Positions 45,439 to 54,196 of a stretch of 64,000 nt of DNA are shown in pieces (position 1 is the first letter of the stretch; each line of letters starts with the position of its first letter). This DNA is from Candidatus Paraprevotella stercoravium. Its GTDB lineage: Bacteria > Bacteroidota > Bacteroidia > Bacteroidales > Bacteroidaceae. The position numbers were made by a program, and so were the translations under genes. A model generated the notes under the pieces. That model saw only the letters and a program-made list of their open reading frames with translations. It ran no database searches and was not told the DNA's origin. Location of the stretch: positions 1 to 64,000 of the forward strand of contig CALUIU010000011.1 in the NCBI GenBank assembly GCA_944320795.1, in the 5' to 3' direction.

Positions 45439-45870
45439 TTATGCCATAAAACCAATCTTATTTTCTACCTTTTCGATAACTTCCTCTACCTTTTCTTTTT
45501 CTGTTGTAGTTGTATCAGGCTCTACTTTAGCATCATTTTTAGCCAATGCAAATTTTTCTGTATCTGTAATGACTGTATCCGATGTTACCGTATCATCTGC
45601 AAATGCCAGGGCAAAAGCAGTCTCATCAACAGTCACTACTGTATCTGATGTCACTGTATCATCTGCCAGAGCCAAAGCAAAAGCCGATTCTTCAGCAGCT
45701 ACTACTGTATCTGATGTTACCGTATCATCTACCAAAGCAAAAGCCTTGCTGGAATCAACCACTACGGTATCAGGTTCATCTACTCCATTATTTGTCATCT
45801 TGTTGTTTGTTGAAAATGCTGTTGCACTGACTACCATCACTGCTGCTACTGCTACAAATAACTTTTTCAT
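45439..45870 (-). CDS. Secreted repeat protein behind a sigma-54 promoter
   Basis: A 143-residue protein with a signal peptide (about 1-20, MKKLFVAVAAVMVVSATAFS). Three 22-residue repeats carry the identical core DDTVTSDTV at 48-56, 70-78 and 92-100, each flanked by AFAL. The C-terminus is a short charged helix (EKEKVEEVIEKVENKIG). The composition is rich in Asp, Thr, Val and Ala with no cysteines, which suggests an extended or disordered acidic envelope protein. A good sigma-54 promoter lies 54-69 bp upstream, and the sigma-54 activator gene is the next gene, so this is a likely target of it. Function unknown. Confidence 0.8.
   Translation of the reverse strand: MKKLFVAVAAVMVVSATAFSTNNKMTNNGVDEPDTVVVDSSKAFALVDDTVTSDTVVAAEESAFALALADDTVTSDTVVTVDETAFALAFADDTVTSDTVITDTEKFALAKNDAKVEPDTTTTEKEKVEEVIEKVENKIGFMA
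45541..45744 (-). repeat. In-frame 66-bp tandem repeats
   Basis: Three coding repeats of 66 bp give the three DDTVTSDTV units. The DNA copies are similar but not identical, so the array is not freshly amplified; copy number could still vary between strains. Confidence 0.8.
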
Positions 45871-45923
45871 AATCGTATTGTTTTTAGTTTATATTTTCTT
45901 GTTTATCGTTCTGCTTAATATAA

Positions 45924-45939
45924 TGCAATCTGCATGCCA
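45924..45939 (-). promoter_or_regulatory. Sigma-54 promoter of the repeat-protein gene
   Basis: The minus strand reads TGGCATGCAGATTGCA, which matches the sigma-54 consensus TGGCACG-N4-TTGCW at all but one position with exact GG-to-GC spacing. The predicted start is about 45913, giving a 43-nt leader to the ATG at 45870. A direct copy of TTGGCAT lies 9 bp further upstream. Confidence 0.65.
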
Positions 45940-45984
45940 ACTATGCCAACAAAACATAACATTCTGATTTACAGCATAAAAATA

Positions 45985-46025
45985 AAATTCCACAATTCTT
46001 ACCGAAGTGTGGAATTGTGGAATTT
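45985..46025 (-). terminator. Terminator of the methyltransferase/HK/NtrC operon
   Basis: A perfect 14-bp stem, AAATTCCACAATTC (45985-45998) with GAATTGTGGAATTT (46012-46025), lies 30 bp past the activator stop; the minus strand continues TATTTTTAT. It also lies 72-112 bp upstream of the sigma-54 start at 45913 and so could double as a regulator site. Confidence 0.75.
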
Positions 46026-46036
46026 ATACAAAGTCG

Positions 46037-46053
46037 TGTAGAATTAATCTACA
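46037..46053. promoter_or_regulatory. Dyad, candidate activator binding site
   Basis: TGTAGA-attaa-TCTACA, located 124-140 bp upstream of the predicted sigma-54 start at 45913, where NtrC-type enhancers normally lie. It sits immediately after the activator's stop codon. Confidence 0.4.
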
Positions 46054-46054
46054 A

Positions 46055-47401
46055 TCAAGAAATCTGATAAAGCTTCAGCTTATTATAAAGAGTCTTCCGG
46101 TCAATACCCAAAAGCTGGGCAGCCTTACTCTTGTTATTGTTCGTTACTTGAAGAGCCTGAAGTATACGTTCTTTTTCGGAAACAGCATCATGCAACGCAT
46201 ATGAATTTTGAGAAACAGGAGGTCGTGTTTCCATCATCTGTTCCCCCAAATCCTCACGCGTTATGAAATCACCTTTTGCCAATAATGTGGCTCTTTTGAT
46301 TACATTCTTCATCTGTCGAAGATTACCCGGCCAGGAATAAGTCTGCAAAGCTCTTTCTGCATTCATATCAAAACCGATCAGATCCTTGTCCAATTCCCGG
46401 TTTGCCTGATCCAGGAAGAAATTGGCAAAAAGCAGAATATCTTCCTGCCGGTCTTTTAATGCCGGCATTTTTAAAGTAAACTCGTTAATACGGTGATACA
46501 AATCCTCCCGAAACTGTCCGTTTGCAATGGCTTGCTCCAAATTCTCATTTGTTGCACATACCAGACGCACATCTACTTCTATTTCCTGAGTGGAACCTAC
46601 GGGACGAATACGGTGCTCCTGAATAGCACGCAACAGTTGCACTTGCACATCATAACTCAGGTTTCCTACTTCATCTAAAAACAAAGTACCTCCATTTGCC
46701 TCAACAAAGGCCCCTGTTTTATCCGTCACAGCTCCTGTAAAAGACCCTTTTACATGACCGAAAAATTCAGAAGCCGCAAGCTCCTTTAACATGGCTCCGC
46801 AATCAATGGCCACAAAAGGTTTATCTGCACGTTTGCTGAGCTGATGAATACGATGAGCCACATATTCTTTGCCCGTACCGCTCGCACCATTGATTAATAC
46901 AGACATTGGAGTCGGTGCGACCAAACGGACATAATTATAAAGCATACGGGCAGCCTCGCTTTCTCCCTCCAAGAAATTATTGGTATATGAGTCATGATCA
47001 GCTTCACTGCGAGTCTGCTCTGTCTTATTTTCCATAGATAATGGTGCATGCAATGCATCATCGATCTTTTTTAAAAGAATATCCGGTTGCACCGGTTTGG
47101 CTATATAATCGCTGGCTCCCTGCTTCATGGCATCAACCACATTCTGAACTTCCGCATAACTTGTCATAATAATAAACGGTGTATTATTACCCATATTCCG
47201 CAGCCATGACAACAGATAAAGACCATCTTCATCCGGCAAACGAAGATCAGAAAGTACCAAATCAAAATCCTGCTGGTGCAAGATTTTCCGGGCACGCGCA
47301 TTATTACTTGCCGTATCAACGACAAATCCTCTTTTCCCCAACCACGTTTTCAACATGGTAGAGAATGTCAAATCATCTTCTACAATCAATATGGATTTCA
47401 T
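46055..47401 (-). CDS. NtrC-type sigma-54-dependent response regulator
   Basis: A 448-residue protein with three domains: receiver (1-115, phospho-acceptor D52 in LVLSDLRLPDEDG), AAA+ sigma-54 interaction domain (about 143-375, Walker A GASGTGKE at 172-179, sigma-54 contact loop GSFTGA at 219-224 in place of the usual GAFTGA, Walker B GGTLFLDE), and a Fis-type helix-turn-helix at the C-terminus (NNNKSKAAQLLGIDRKTLYN). It activates sigma-54 RNA polymerase from enhancer sites. Its start codon overlaps the hybrid kinase stop by 4 bp (ATGA), so the two are cognate. Likely targets are the two sigma-54-like promoters just downstream. Confidence 0.95.
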   Translation of the reverse strand: MKSILIVEDDLTFSTMLKTWLGKRGFVVDTASNNARARKILHQQDFDLVLSDLRLPDEDGLYLLSWLRNMGNNTPFIIMTSYAEVQNVVDAMKQGASDYIAKPVQPDILLKKIDDALHAPLSMENKTEQTRSEADHDSYTNNFLEGESEAARMLYNYVRLVAPTPMSVLINGASGTGKEYVAHRIHQLSKRADKPFVAIDCGAMLKELAASEFFGHVKGSFTGAVTDKTGAFVEANGGTLFLDEVGNLSYDVQVQLLRAIQEHRIRPVGSTQEIEVDVRLVCATNENLEQAIANGQFREDLYHRINEFTLKMPALKDRQEDILLFANFFLDQANRELDKDLIGFDMNAERALQTYSWPGNLRQMKNVIKRATLLAKGDFITREDLGEQMMETRPPVSQNSYALHDAVSEKERILQALQVTNNNKSKAAQLLGIDRKTLYNKLKLYQIS

Positions 47402-49905
47402 TTCTCCAAATTTTTTGATATTAAGGAAACCTCTTGTTCCCCTTCCTTTATTATTTCAAGAATCTGTTGTATCAAATTCTTTATTTTTTCCTTTTCATCT
47501 TCGTGAATCACAGAACTCATGGTACGTTTTGTTTCCAGAACTTTAAGACTCTTACATACTTCATGAGCCCCCAACATGGTATAAGAAGGCAACATTTTAT
47601 GCGCAATCTCTCCTATTTTACTAATATCTCTTTTCTCGAGGGCCTGTTCCATCAAAGCAACATTCTGCCGACTTTCTGTTACAAACGTCTCAAGAATCTG
47701 CCGGGAAGCATCCTGATCTCCATCAGCAAAAGCAAGCAGATTTTTAAAATCAAGTGCTGTTTCAGTATATGCAGCCATATTCTCTCTCTCTGAAATCTTC
47801 ACTCCAGTACTCATGCCTATCACACGCTCCACCACCTTTACCAACTCAACGGCATTAAAGGGCTTGTACAGACTGGCAGCAAATCCATGCGCTACAAAAT
47901 CATTCTCACTCACATCGCTGCGGGCCGTAATAGCCACAACCGGAATATGTTGGCCACAAGTACCGGAAAGAGCACGTACGGATTTTAAAAGTTCAAAACC
48001 ATTCATACCTGGCATTTGGATATCCGTGAACAGCAAGTCATAGTCATGATGTCTAAACGCTTCAAATAATTCCTCAAAAGTATGACAACAGGTAAGTTCC
48101 AGTTTCTGATCACCCAGTGCCGACTCAAACATCGCACGGTTAAGCTGCATTTGAATCCGATCATCATCAATCATCACCACCCGTAATTTTCCAGATAAAA
48201 GAGGCATTTCCTCATCACTCTGTGCCGGAATTTCTTCACGTTGCAAAGGAAGATAAACATGGAAAGTCGTTCCATGCCCCACATGACTGCCAATCCGAAT
48301 GCTTCCTCCCAACAATTCCACCAGTTTTTGAGTGATAGACAAACCAAGCCCAAAACCCTCCTGCCCCTGAGCACTGGACAGACGTGTAAAGGCTTTAAAA
48401 ACTTTTCCCTGTTCCTCCAGTGACATTCCACAACCGGTATCTTTCACTGCAATATGTATCAGCGGCTCTTCTAACTTGACCTGAAGCGTTATGCTTCCTT
48501 TTTCCGTAAATTTCAGGGCATTACTCAACAAATTATCGGTAATCTGACGGATACGGAACGGATCACCGGAGAAACTACCGTTCAAGGCTTCATCCAGATC
48601 TGCCGAAATTTCCAATCCTTTCTTATGCGCCAAAGGTACGAAACTTACAAACAGTGTGTCAAAAAGCTGCTTGGGATTGAATGCAACACTCTGAATGTCC
48701 ATTTTATTGGCATCCAAACGATGAAAATCAAGTAATGAAGTCACCAATCGGAGCAAATGTTGCGCCGAACTCCGCATATTTTCCAGATAAAATTGCGAAC
48801 GCTTTTCCTTCAGTAACCGTGAGAGTAAATCAATATACCCCAGAATAGACCCCACAGGCGCCTTGATATCGTGTGTAATGGTAAGCATCAGGCGTTCACG
48901 AACCTGTAACAAGTCTTCGGCGCGTTTCTTTGCCTTCTCCAGCTCTTTACGATAATGATTACTTTGAGTGATATCTCTCCACACAATGAAAGAAAAGACC
49001 AAAGCCAATAATACGGCAGATACAGAAATTATGGCAAGAGTAAGGATTGCCTTTTGGCGAATCAGCGCCTCTCGCTGCATTCTGCGATTCAGAAGCTGCT
49101 GCTCCTCTTGTTCAATTGTTTCCAACATCTGACTAACCTTCAGACTCAATAAAGCCCCGGCAGCCTGCTGCTCTTTCAAACGGTTCCGGATCAAATCGGT
49201 CCGATGAGATTTTTGCATTAACATACTGTCTTCCGCCCGTTGAAGAATATTCACCAACGTATCGGCCGCATTATATGCTTCCTGTTGTACGGTATCAATA
49301 TAAACCTCCTGAACCACCTTGTTTACCTCAGTCGAATCTTCTTTTGCAGGTGAAAAAGCTTCTACAAGACGCTGTATAAAACGTTTCTTTTTTTGCTTCA
49401 CCACATAAGACTGGTTATTTGTAACCACTTTTTTTTGGATTTTCGGCTGATTCACTACCGTATCCTGTTGAGCGATCATTTTCTTGATCTGAGTCTTATA
49501 TGCCAGATTTTCTTTAGAATCATTCACCAGATGAAGCAACGAACGCATATTTTTCTCCTTTTGCCCCAAAAGGTCCTTTAGAGTATCAAGGCGCAAACGC
49601 TGATTCTCGTCCGTAAAGACAACCCGCAAAGAATCAATGGCCCGGCAAGCCTGCTTCATCGCTTCCTGATAAGCCTGTGAATTAGGAATCTGACCGATAC
49701 TGACATATTGGGCAACAATCTCTGCTTCATAAAGACGACTCACCACGGTATTCACTGCACGACGACGCTCTGTAATGGTTCTTTCTGCCTCTTGAGACCG
49801 TTCCAACAGCATCAACTTATCATAAATATAAAAAATTGATACCATCAGCAACAGAATCAGTATCACATAGCCAAAAGCCACTTTTATGGAAGTTCCCAAT
49901 CTCAT
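47398..49905 (-). CDS. Hybrid histidine kinase with receiver and Hpt domains
   Basis: An 835-residue membrane kinase. I choose the ATG at 49905 because GGAGGG lies just before it, right after the upstream stop; the longer frame has only a TTG start. Two transmembrane segments (about 8-30 and 285-310) flank a mostly helical sensor domain. Then HisKA with TITHDIKAPVGSILGY, HATPase with DNLLSNALKF, DTGCGMS and GFGLGLSIT, a receiver with LLFTDIQMPGMNG, and a C-terminal Hpt with IGEIAHKMLPSYTMLG. The internal relay His-Asp-His would pass phosphate to the NtrC-type regulator encoded next. The signal is unknown. Confidence 0.94.
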   Translation of the reverse strand: MRLGTSIKVAFGYVILILLLMVSIFYIYDKLMLLERSQEAERTITERRRAVNTVVSRLYEAEIVAQYVSIGQIPNSQAYQEAMKQACRAIDSLRVVFTDENQRLRLDTLKDLLGQKEKNMRSLLHLVNDSKENLAYKTQIKKMIAQQDTVVNQPKIQKKVVTNNQSYVVKQKKKRFIQRLVEAFSPAKEDSTEVNKVVQEVYIDTVQQEAYNAADTLVNILQRAEDSMLMQKSHRTDLIRNRLKEQQAAGALLSLKVSQMLETIEQEEQQLLNRRMQREALIRQKAILTLAIISVSAVLLALVFSFIVWRDITQSNHYRKELEKAKKRAEDLLQVRERLMLTITHDIKAPVGSILGYIDLLSRLLKEKRSQFYLENMRSSAQHLLRLVTSLLDFHRLDANKMDIQSVAFNPKQLFDTLFVSFVPLAHKKGLEISADLDEALNGSFSGDPFRIRQITDNLLSNALKFTEKGSITLQVKLEEPLIHIAVKDTGCGMSLEEQGKVFKAFTRLSSAQGQEGFGLGLSITQKLVELLGGSIRIGSHVGHGTTFHVYLPLQREEIPAQSDEEMPLLSGKLRVVMIDDDRIQMQLNRAMFESALGDQKLELTCCHTFEELFEAFRHHDYDLLFTDIQMPGMNGFELLKSVRALSGTCGQHIPVVAITARSDVSENDFVAHGFAASLYKPFNAVELVKVVERVIGMSTGVKISERENMAAYTETALDFKNLLAFADGDQDASRQILETFVTESRQNVALMEQALEKRDISKIGEIAHKMLPSYTMLGAHEVCKSLKVLETKRTMSSVIHEDEKEKIKNLIQQILEIIKEGEQEVSLISKNLEK

Positions 49906-49915
49906 CAATCCCTCC

Positions 49916-50650
49916 TTATTTCTGTCGTTCAATACAAGCCAGATAATCGTAATGACTGCCTTCCAATATTTTAGTCACTGTAAACCCATATTCAGAAGCA
50001 TAATAAGACAGTGTCTCAAAATCAATATAAAGCCAATCAAATTTAGGACCGGCAATATTTCTATATTTCATCTGATAATCCACCTCACCATAATAAGCCG
50101 CGTTCAGATCTATATCCATACTTCCGTCTTCGTTCTCAAAAATATAACGCAAGTCTGACGAATCCATATAGATACGTCCACCCTTGGCCAGCAACAATTT
50201 CATTTTATCGAAAAAGGCAGGCATATTCTCCAGTTTGCCGATAATACCCGAACCGTTCATTAAAAATAAAATTGTGTCATATTGTTCTGCAAATGTAGGA
50301 TCAAAAAGATTGACCAACCGGGCATCACGGACGCCCCTTTCCCGCTGTACCTGTACCGATAACGGAGATATATCTATTGCAGTAACCTCCAGCCCTTTGT
50401 TCTGTAAAGCCAAAGTATGACATCCCGCACCGGCTCCAACATCAAGCACATGTCCGCGTGCCAGATCCAAAGCTGCACGCTCTATATCTGACATATCCTT
50501 TTCCTTCCGGAACAACAAAGATACTGGTAACTCATCCTCATCAAACAAAGAAGAAAGAACGCGTAATTTAGAGGCTTTCCCCTTTCTTATATACTCCTGC
50601 AACGCCGTCCCCATCGGGTCGGAAGTAGAATCCAATACAGTGATGAACAT
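49916..50650 (-). CDS. Class I SAM-dependent methyltransferase
   Basis: A 244-residue protein with a Rossmann-type SAM-binding motif LDVGAGAGCHTLALQNKGLE and the acidic VTAIDISPLS, then a DTILFLMNGSGIIG strand. The substrate cannot be predicted; small molecules or lipids are typical for such stand-alone enzymes. It is the first gene of an operon with the hybrid kinase and the sigma-54 activator, with only 10 bp to the kinase ATG, which is an unusual neighbour for a two-component system. Confidence 0.88.
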   Translation of the reverse strand: MFITVLDSTSDPMGTALQEYIRKGKASKLRVLSSLFDEDELPVSLLFRKEKDMSDIERAALDLARGHVLDVGAGAGCHTLALQNKGLEVTAIDISPLSVQVQRERGVRDARLVNLFDPTFAEQYDTILFLMNGSGIIGKLENMPAFFDKMKLLLAKGGRIYMDSSDLRYIFENEDGSMDIDLNAAYYGEVDYQMKYRNIAGPKFDWLYIDFETLSYYASEYGFTVTKILEGSHYDYLACIERQK

Positions 50651-50673
50651 AAAACAAACAATTTATACAATCG

Positions 50674-50681
50674 CAAATATA
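50674..50681 (-). promoter_or_regulatory. Promoter -7 box of the methyltransferase/HK/NtrC operon
   Basis: On the minus strand this reads TATATTTG, a perfect TAnnTTTG, 24 bp before the ATG at 50650. Confidence 0.6.
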
Positions 50682-50742
50682 ATGCTTTTTTCCGGCACTA
50701 AGGAAAGCTAGCTCCATGTACATTGTTAAAAATAGAAAATGC

Positions 50743-52134
50743 CTAATAAAGCTGGCGTTTTGTTTTCATACGCGACACAGAAACACAAGCACCAACCAAC
50801 GTCAAGAATCCAGCCAGAATCAAAGCATTATGAGGTGCCGAATCTGGAGTAATATGATACATTAAAGCCACCAAAGTAGTTCCCGTTGTCTGACCAACCA
50901 AACGTGCCGTAGCCTGCATGCCACTAGCCCCTCCACTACGATAGGCTGGAGCAGAGCTGAGCATCAAATGATTGTTGGGCGACTGAAACAAGCCAAAGCC
51001 CAAGCCACACAACATCAGTCCGACAATCAGCAGAATCTGTGGTACAGAAACAGGTATCATAGACAACAGAAAACAACCGCAACTCATAATTAACAATCCT
51101 ACTGCTCCTAAAAGTCCGGCATGAATCTTACCTACGAGAACACCGGCAACAGGAGAAGCAAACACGATGACCAAAGGCCAGGCTGTCATAAACAACCCAG
51201 TACGCACTGCATCAAATCCCCAAAAATGATGTAACAGAAAAGGTATGGACACCATTGCCAGCATCTGAGATGTAAAAGAACAGATACTGGTCATCACCGA
51301 CAAGCCAAAAACTGGAATACGCAATAAATCAAACGGCAACATTGGATAAGACTGCTTCAATTGACGGCGTACAAACAGGAAACCGACAATCATCAGCAAT
51401 ACCAAACCCAGCAACACCCATTTCACGGCCGCGCCATGAGCATAGGCCTCCAGGCTACCGATAAACAGTCCAAAAGTCAGCATATTCAGAAGGGCCGATT
51501 TACGGTCAAAACGGCGTCCTTCAATCCGTGTCGGATTATCTGGCAAATATTTCCATGCGAAATAAAAGGTGACCAAACCCACGGGCAGATTAATGGCAAA
51601 AAGCCAAGGCCAGGAAGCCACAGACAATATCGCAGCAGCCAACGTCGGACCGGTCACAGCAGCTAAGGCAACAACCATAGCATTCAGTCCAAAACCTTTC
51701 GGAAGATGTTTTTTAGGGTAAATCAGGCGCACCAAGGAGCCGTTAACACTCATCACCATGGCCGCACCCAGTCCTTGCAACATACGTGAAAGAACCAACT
51801 GAACCAATGTAACTGAAAAAGTGCAGCAAAGAGAACCGGTCAGAAATACCACCAATCCAATCAGATAAACCTGTTTGAATCCCTTCAATTCACCCAACGA
51901 TGAAAAAGGCAGCAGAAACATCATTACCACCAACTGAAATCCATTAACCACCCAAATGGAATCAGAAGAACTGACGTGCAGTTCCTTAGAAATACTGGGC
52001 AAGGCAACATTACAAATACTCCCGTCAATAACGGAAAGAAACAATCCTGAAAAAATGGCCACCATGGCATAAAAAATCTGCGGGCGATGCAATCCGTCCC
52101 ATTCCAGATTACCAGTGATCTTCTGACTGCTCAT
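50743..52134 (-). CDS. DHA2-type MFS drug exporter
   Basis: A 463-residue MFS protein with about 14 hydrophobic segments. The N-terminal SVIDGSICNVALPSISKEL and WVVNGFQLVVMMFLLPFSSL match the EmrB/QacA (DHA2) group, and LSRMLQGLGAAMVMSVNGSL is the motif following segment 4. It is predicted to export toxic compounds by proton antiport; the substrate is unknown. Monocistronic, with a -7 box (TATCTTTG) at 52198-52205 on the minus strand. Confidence 0.9.
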   Translation of the reverse strand: MSSQKITGNLEWDGLHRPQIFYAMVAIFSGLFLSVIDGSICNVALPSISKELHVSSSDSIWVVNGFQLVVMMFLLPFSSLGELKGFKQVYLIGLVVFLTGSLCCTFSVTLVQLVLSRMLQGLGAAMVMSVNGSLVRLIYPKKHLPKGFGLNAMVVALAAVTGPTLAAAILSVASWPWLFAINLPVGLVTFYFAWKYLPDNPTRIEGRRFDRKSALLNMLTFGLFIGSLEAYAHGAAVKWVLLGLVLLMIVGFLFVRRQLKQSYPMLPFDLLRIPVFGLSVMTSICSFTSQMLAMVSIPFLLHHFWGFDAVRTGLFMTAWPLVIVFASPVAGVLVGKIHAGLLGAVGLLIMSCGCFLLSMIPVSVPQILLIVGLMLCGLGFGLFQSPNNHLMLSSAPAYRSGGASGMQATARLVGQTTGTTLVALMYHITPDSAPHNALILAGFLTLVGACVSVSRMKTKRQLY

Positions 52135-52197
52135 ATCTTTTTACCTGTTTCTATCCTGAAAAACCAACCTATCAATCTTAGATATTTCATCAAATTT

Positions 52198-52205
52198 CAA
52201 AGATA
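52198..52205 (-). promoter_or_regulatory. Promoter -7 box of the DHA2 exporter
   Basis: On the minus strand this reads TATCTTTG (TAnnTTTG), 64 bp upstream of the ATG at 52134. The -33 element is unclear. Confidence 0.45.
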
Positions 52206-52311
52206 ACAAATTTTCTTCATTTTACGTAAAGTCTTTAACATAGAAAAGAAAAAGCCATTTCAAACAAGGTCTTTAATGATTCAGCACAGATTTATTTTGC
52301 ATTCTTTTCTT

Positions 52312-52319
52312 TAACTTTG
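52312..52319 (+). promoter_or_regulatory. Promoter -7 box of the WG-like protein gene
   Basis: TAACTTTG matches TAnnTTTG, 24 bp before the ATG at 52343. No -33 element at the normal distance. Confidence 0.45.
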
Positions 52320-52342
52320 TCATACTCCATAATAATACGTCA

Positions 52343-53569
52343 ATGAAGAGATGCTTATTAAAAATCATAATTGCCGCCAGTTGCATATTTTCATTCACAA
52401 ACGGCCGGGCACAAGAGAACACAGAACAGATTGAAAAGAAATATCAGATCCTAATTCAATCTCTAAAAAATCAATTTTCACTGAAGCAAGCAGAAGTGAA
52501 AATCGAAGCAGACGGATTTTGGTACTTTCTGCTTATAGGAAAAAACGATCTACTAGGAGTAGCAGATCAACAAGGAAAAATTATAATCCCAACGGAAAAT
52601 ACAAAAATTGATTATCATACAGCAGAAGCTGCAGGTATAAACCTGTTTTTGGCAAAAGACATAAAGGATAAATATAAAGAATTCCTATATCACTACCCAA
52701 AATCCGAGCCTGCGTTCCATGTGCAATATGGAAGTTTTACAGAATCGGACAAAGATACTATTTCTTTAAATGTAAGACCTTACCACAAATTTATACAAAA
52801 GACAGGACAAGTATCTATAGACAGTCTGAAATATGTAAAAAAAGTCCCCGGTTTCTGGATTGTATCCCAAAACAAAGAGATTCAACAAAATAATTATGGA
52901 TGTACGTATTCCGGATCTGGCGGAATCGGCTTACTGAAAACAGACGGAACAGTAGTGTTACCTCCTATCAACCAAAGCATTTCTTTGGGATATTTATATC
53001 AGACAGACACCCCAAAAAACAAAGCGAGATATAAACAGTGCACCTTTCAAAGATTGAACAAAGAAGAAGTTTCTACAGGAGGAATAAATTTAATGGATAA
53101 TCAAAACTCTGTACCCTGTATGTTTAATACAGTTCGTATGGAAGAAGACTCCGTTGGAATAATTTATTGGAAAGTAAAAAGAACAAAAGAAAGGGATTAT
53201 GAAAGGTATCATACAGACAGCAGTTATACCATAAGATACCAAGACAAAGGTGAAAAACTCTATGAAGAATACAAATACAAAGAAGCAATCTCTTTTTATT
53301 CCAATGAAGGCAAAGAACTCCCTTGGGCAAAATTCTATATAGGAGCCTCATATTATTACATATGTCTGAAACAATATATAAGTTCTAAATCTCTCATGTC
53401 CACCTTACACAATACATCTCATAAAGTTTATTATAACAATATACCATACATTAAAGATTTTAGTAAAGCCCAGAAAGCGCTCAAAGAATATTTGGAAACA
53501 AGAGATAACAGATTTACCTCCTCAGCAAAAAAATACCTCGAAAACATTAAAAAAATTCAGCCTCAATAA
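52343..53569 (+). CDS. Secreted protein with WG-like repeat, function unknown
   Basis: A 408-residue protein with a signal peptide (1-23, cleavage near GRAQ). The segment LLGVADQQGKIIIPTENTKI resembles one WG repeat (hydrophobic-x-x-x-G-K-hydrophobic-P), and GLLKTDGTVVLPPINQSI a second degenerate one. The C-terminal third (about 310-400) is helical and may be TPR-like (YEEYKYKEAISFYSNEGKEL). The gene is AT-rich compared with its neighbours. I cannot assign a function; an envelope or stress protein is a guess. Confidence 0.8.
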   Translation: MKRCLLKIIIAASCIFSFTNGRAQENTEQIEKKYQILIQSLKNQFSLKQAEVKIEADGFWYFLLIGKNDLLGVADQQGKIIIPTENTKIDYHTAEAAGINLFLAKDIKDKYKEFLYHYPKSEPAFHVQYGSFTESDKDTISLNVRPYHKFIQKTGQVSIDSLKYVKKVPGFWIVSQNKEIQQNNYGCTYSGSGGIGLLKTDGTVVLPPINQSISLGYLYQTDTPKNKARYKQCTFQRLNKEEVSTGGINLMDNQNSVPCMFNTVRMEEDSVGIIYWKVKRTKERDYERYHTDSSYTIRYQDKGEKLYEEYKYKEAISFYSNEGKELPWAKFYIGASYYYICLKQYISSKSLMSTLHNTSHKVYYNNIPYIKDFSKAQKALKEYLETRDNRFTSSAKKYLENIKKIQPQ

Positions 53570-53575
53570 AATCAA

Positions 53576-53614
53576 ATCCATCCCCCAGTTTGGAAATCGA
53601 ATTAGGGGATGGAT
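53576..53614 (+). terminator. Hairpin after the WG-like gene
   Basis: A perfect 10-bp stem, ATCCATCCCC (53576-53585) with GGGGATGGAT (53605-53614), begins 7 bp after the stop. No strong U-run. Confidence 0.45.
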
Positions 53615-53619
53615 CTCTT

Positions 53620-53941
53620 GTATGTCCAAAACGGATATTAGTTAACGGGGTTAAACCTTTAAGGGGCTATAATAGCGGAAATCATACAGACAATAGCAAG
53701 GAGGGCCACTACGATATGGAATTCGAAAGAAGCTGGTGGCAAACAGCTGGTCTGACGGGCAGAAACTTCATATAAAGTATATGACAGTGAATTAGGATGC
53801 AAGACAAGTCAAAATCCTATAGCTATCGGAACTGTCGATGTAAATGAGGCAAACACAAAATGGTAAATTAATATCCTTCCTTATCCAGGGAAGATATCAC
53901 AGACATACAGAATAGTTGTCTTTAAGAAATGTATAGAATAA
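53620..53941 (+). pseudogene. Decayed gene remnant
   Basis: Protein-like sequence is broken by a frameshift and stops. One frame reads SLVCPKRILVNGVKPLRGYN and continues to ERSWWQTAGLTGRNF; near 53768 the frame shifts to SYKVYDSELGCKTSQ and DVNEANTKW, then after an in-frame TAA continues INILPYPGKISQTYRIVVFK to a stop near 53941. The last part faintly resembles a BACON-type or similar surface beta-domain. The next ~200 bp, to about 54130, hold further short protein-like pieces (for example RNNGNYLKWQPKK). The parent family is not identified. Confidence 0.45.
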
Positions 53942-54158
53942 CACTTGCTGTGAGAAAACTGGCAGGCATACCAATAAAATACTCGTCTAGGTTATTGGTG
54001 TGTAGAAAACAGCCTATCAGTAATCTCTACAGTATCTAATCGCAAGTTATGTAGGGACGGCTATACGGAATAATGGCAACTATCTCAAATGGCAGCCAAA
54101 GAAGGAATCACCATATGCCGAACGGCATGCATGGTGGTGTAACAGGTCAAAAAAAGAA

Positions 54159-54192
54159 AGTAGGAGGAAAACTACTTCATTTTCCTCCTACT
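54159..54192 (-). terminator. Intrinsic terminator of the trmB-mrp operon
   Basis: AGTAGGAGGAAAA (54159-54171) pairs perfectly with TTTTCCTCCTACT (54180-54192); the minus strand continues TTCTTTTTTT. It lies 5 bp past the mrp stop. Confidence 0.9.
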
Positions 54193-54196
54193 CACT

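Noticed and set aside
45541..45744. Non-coding repeat array or CRISPR
   Set aside because: The 66-bp units are in frame inside a gene with a signal peptide and encode conserved residues.
53590..53775. Intact 61-residue gene
   Set aside because: It begins with TTG inside a hairpin and breaks off where a frameshift continues the similarity, so it is part of a decayed gene.
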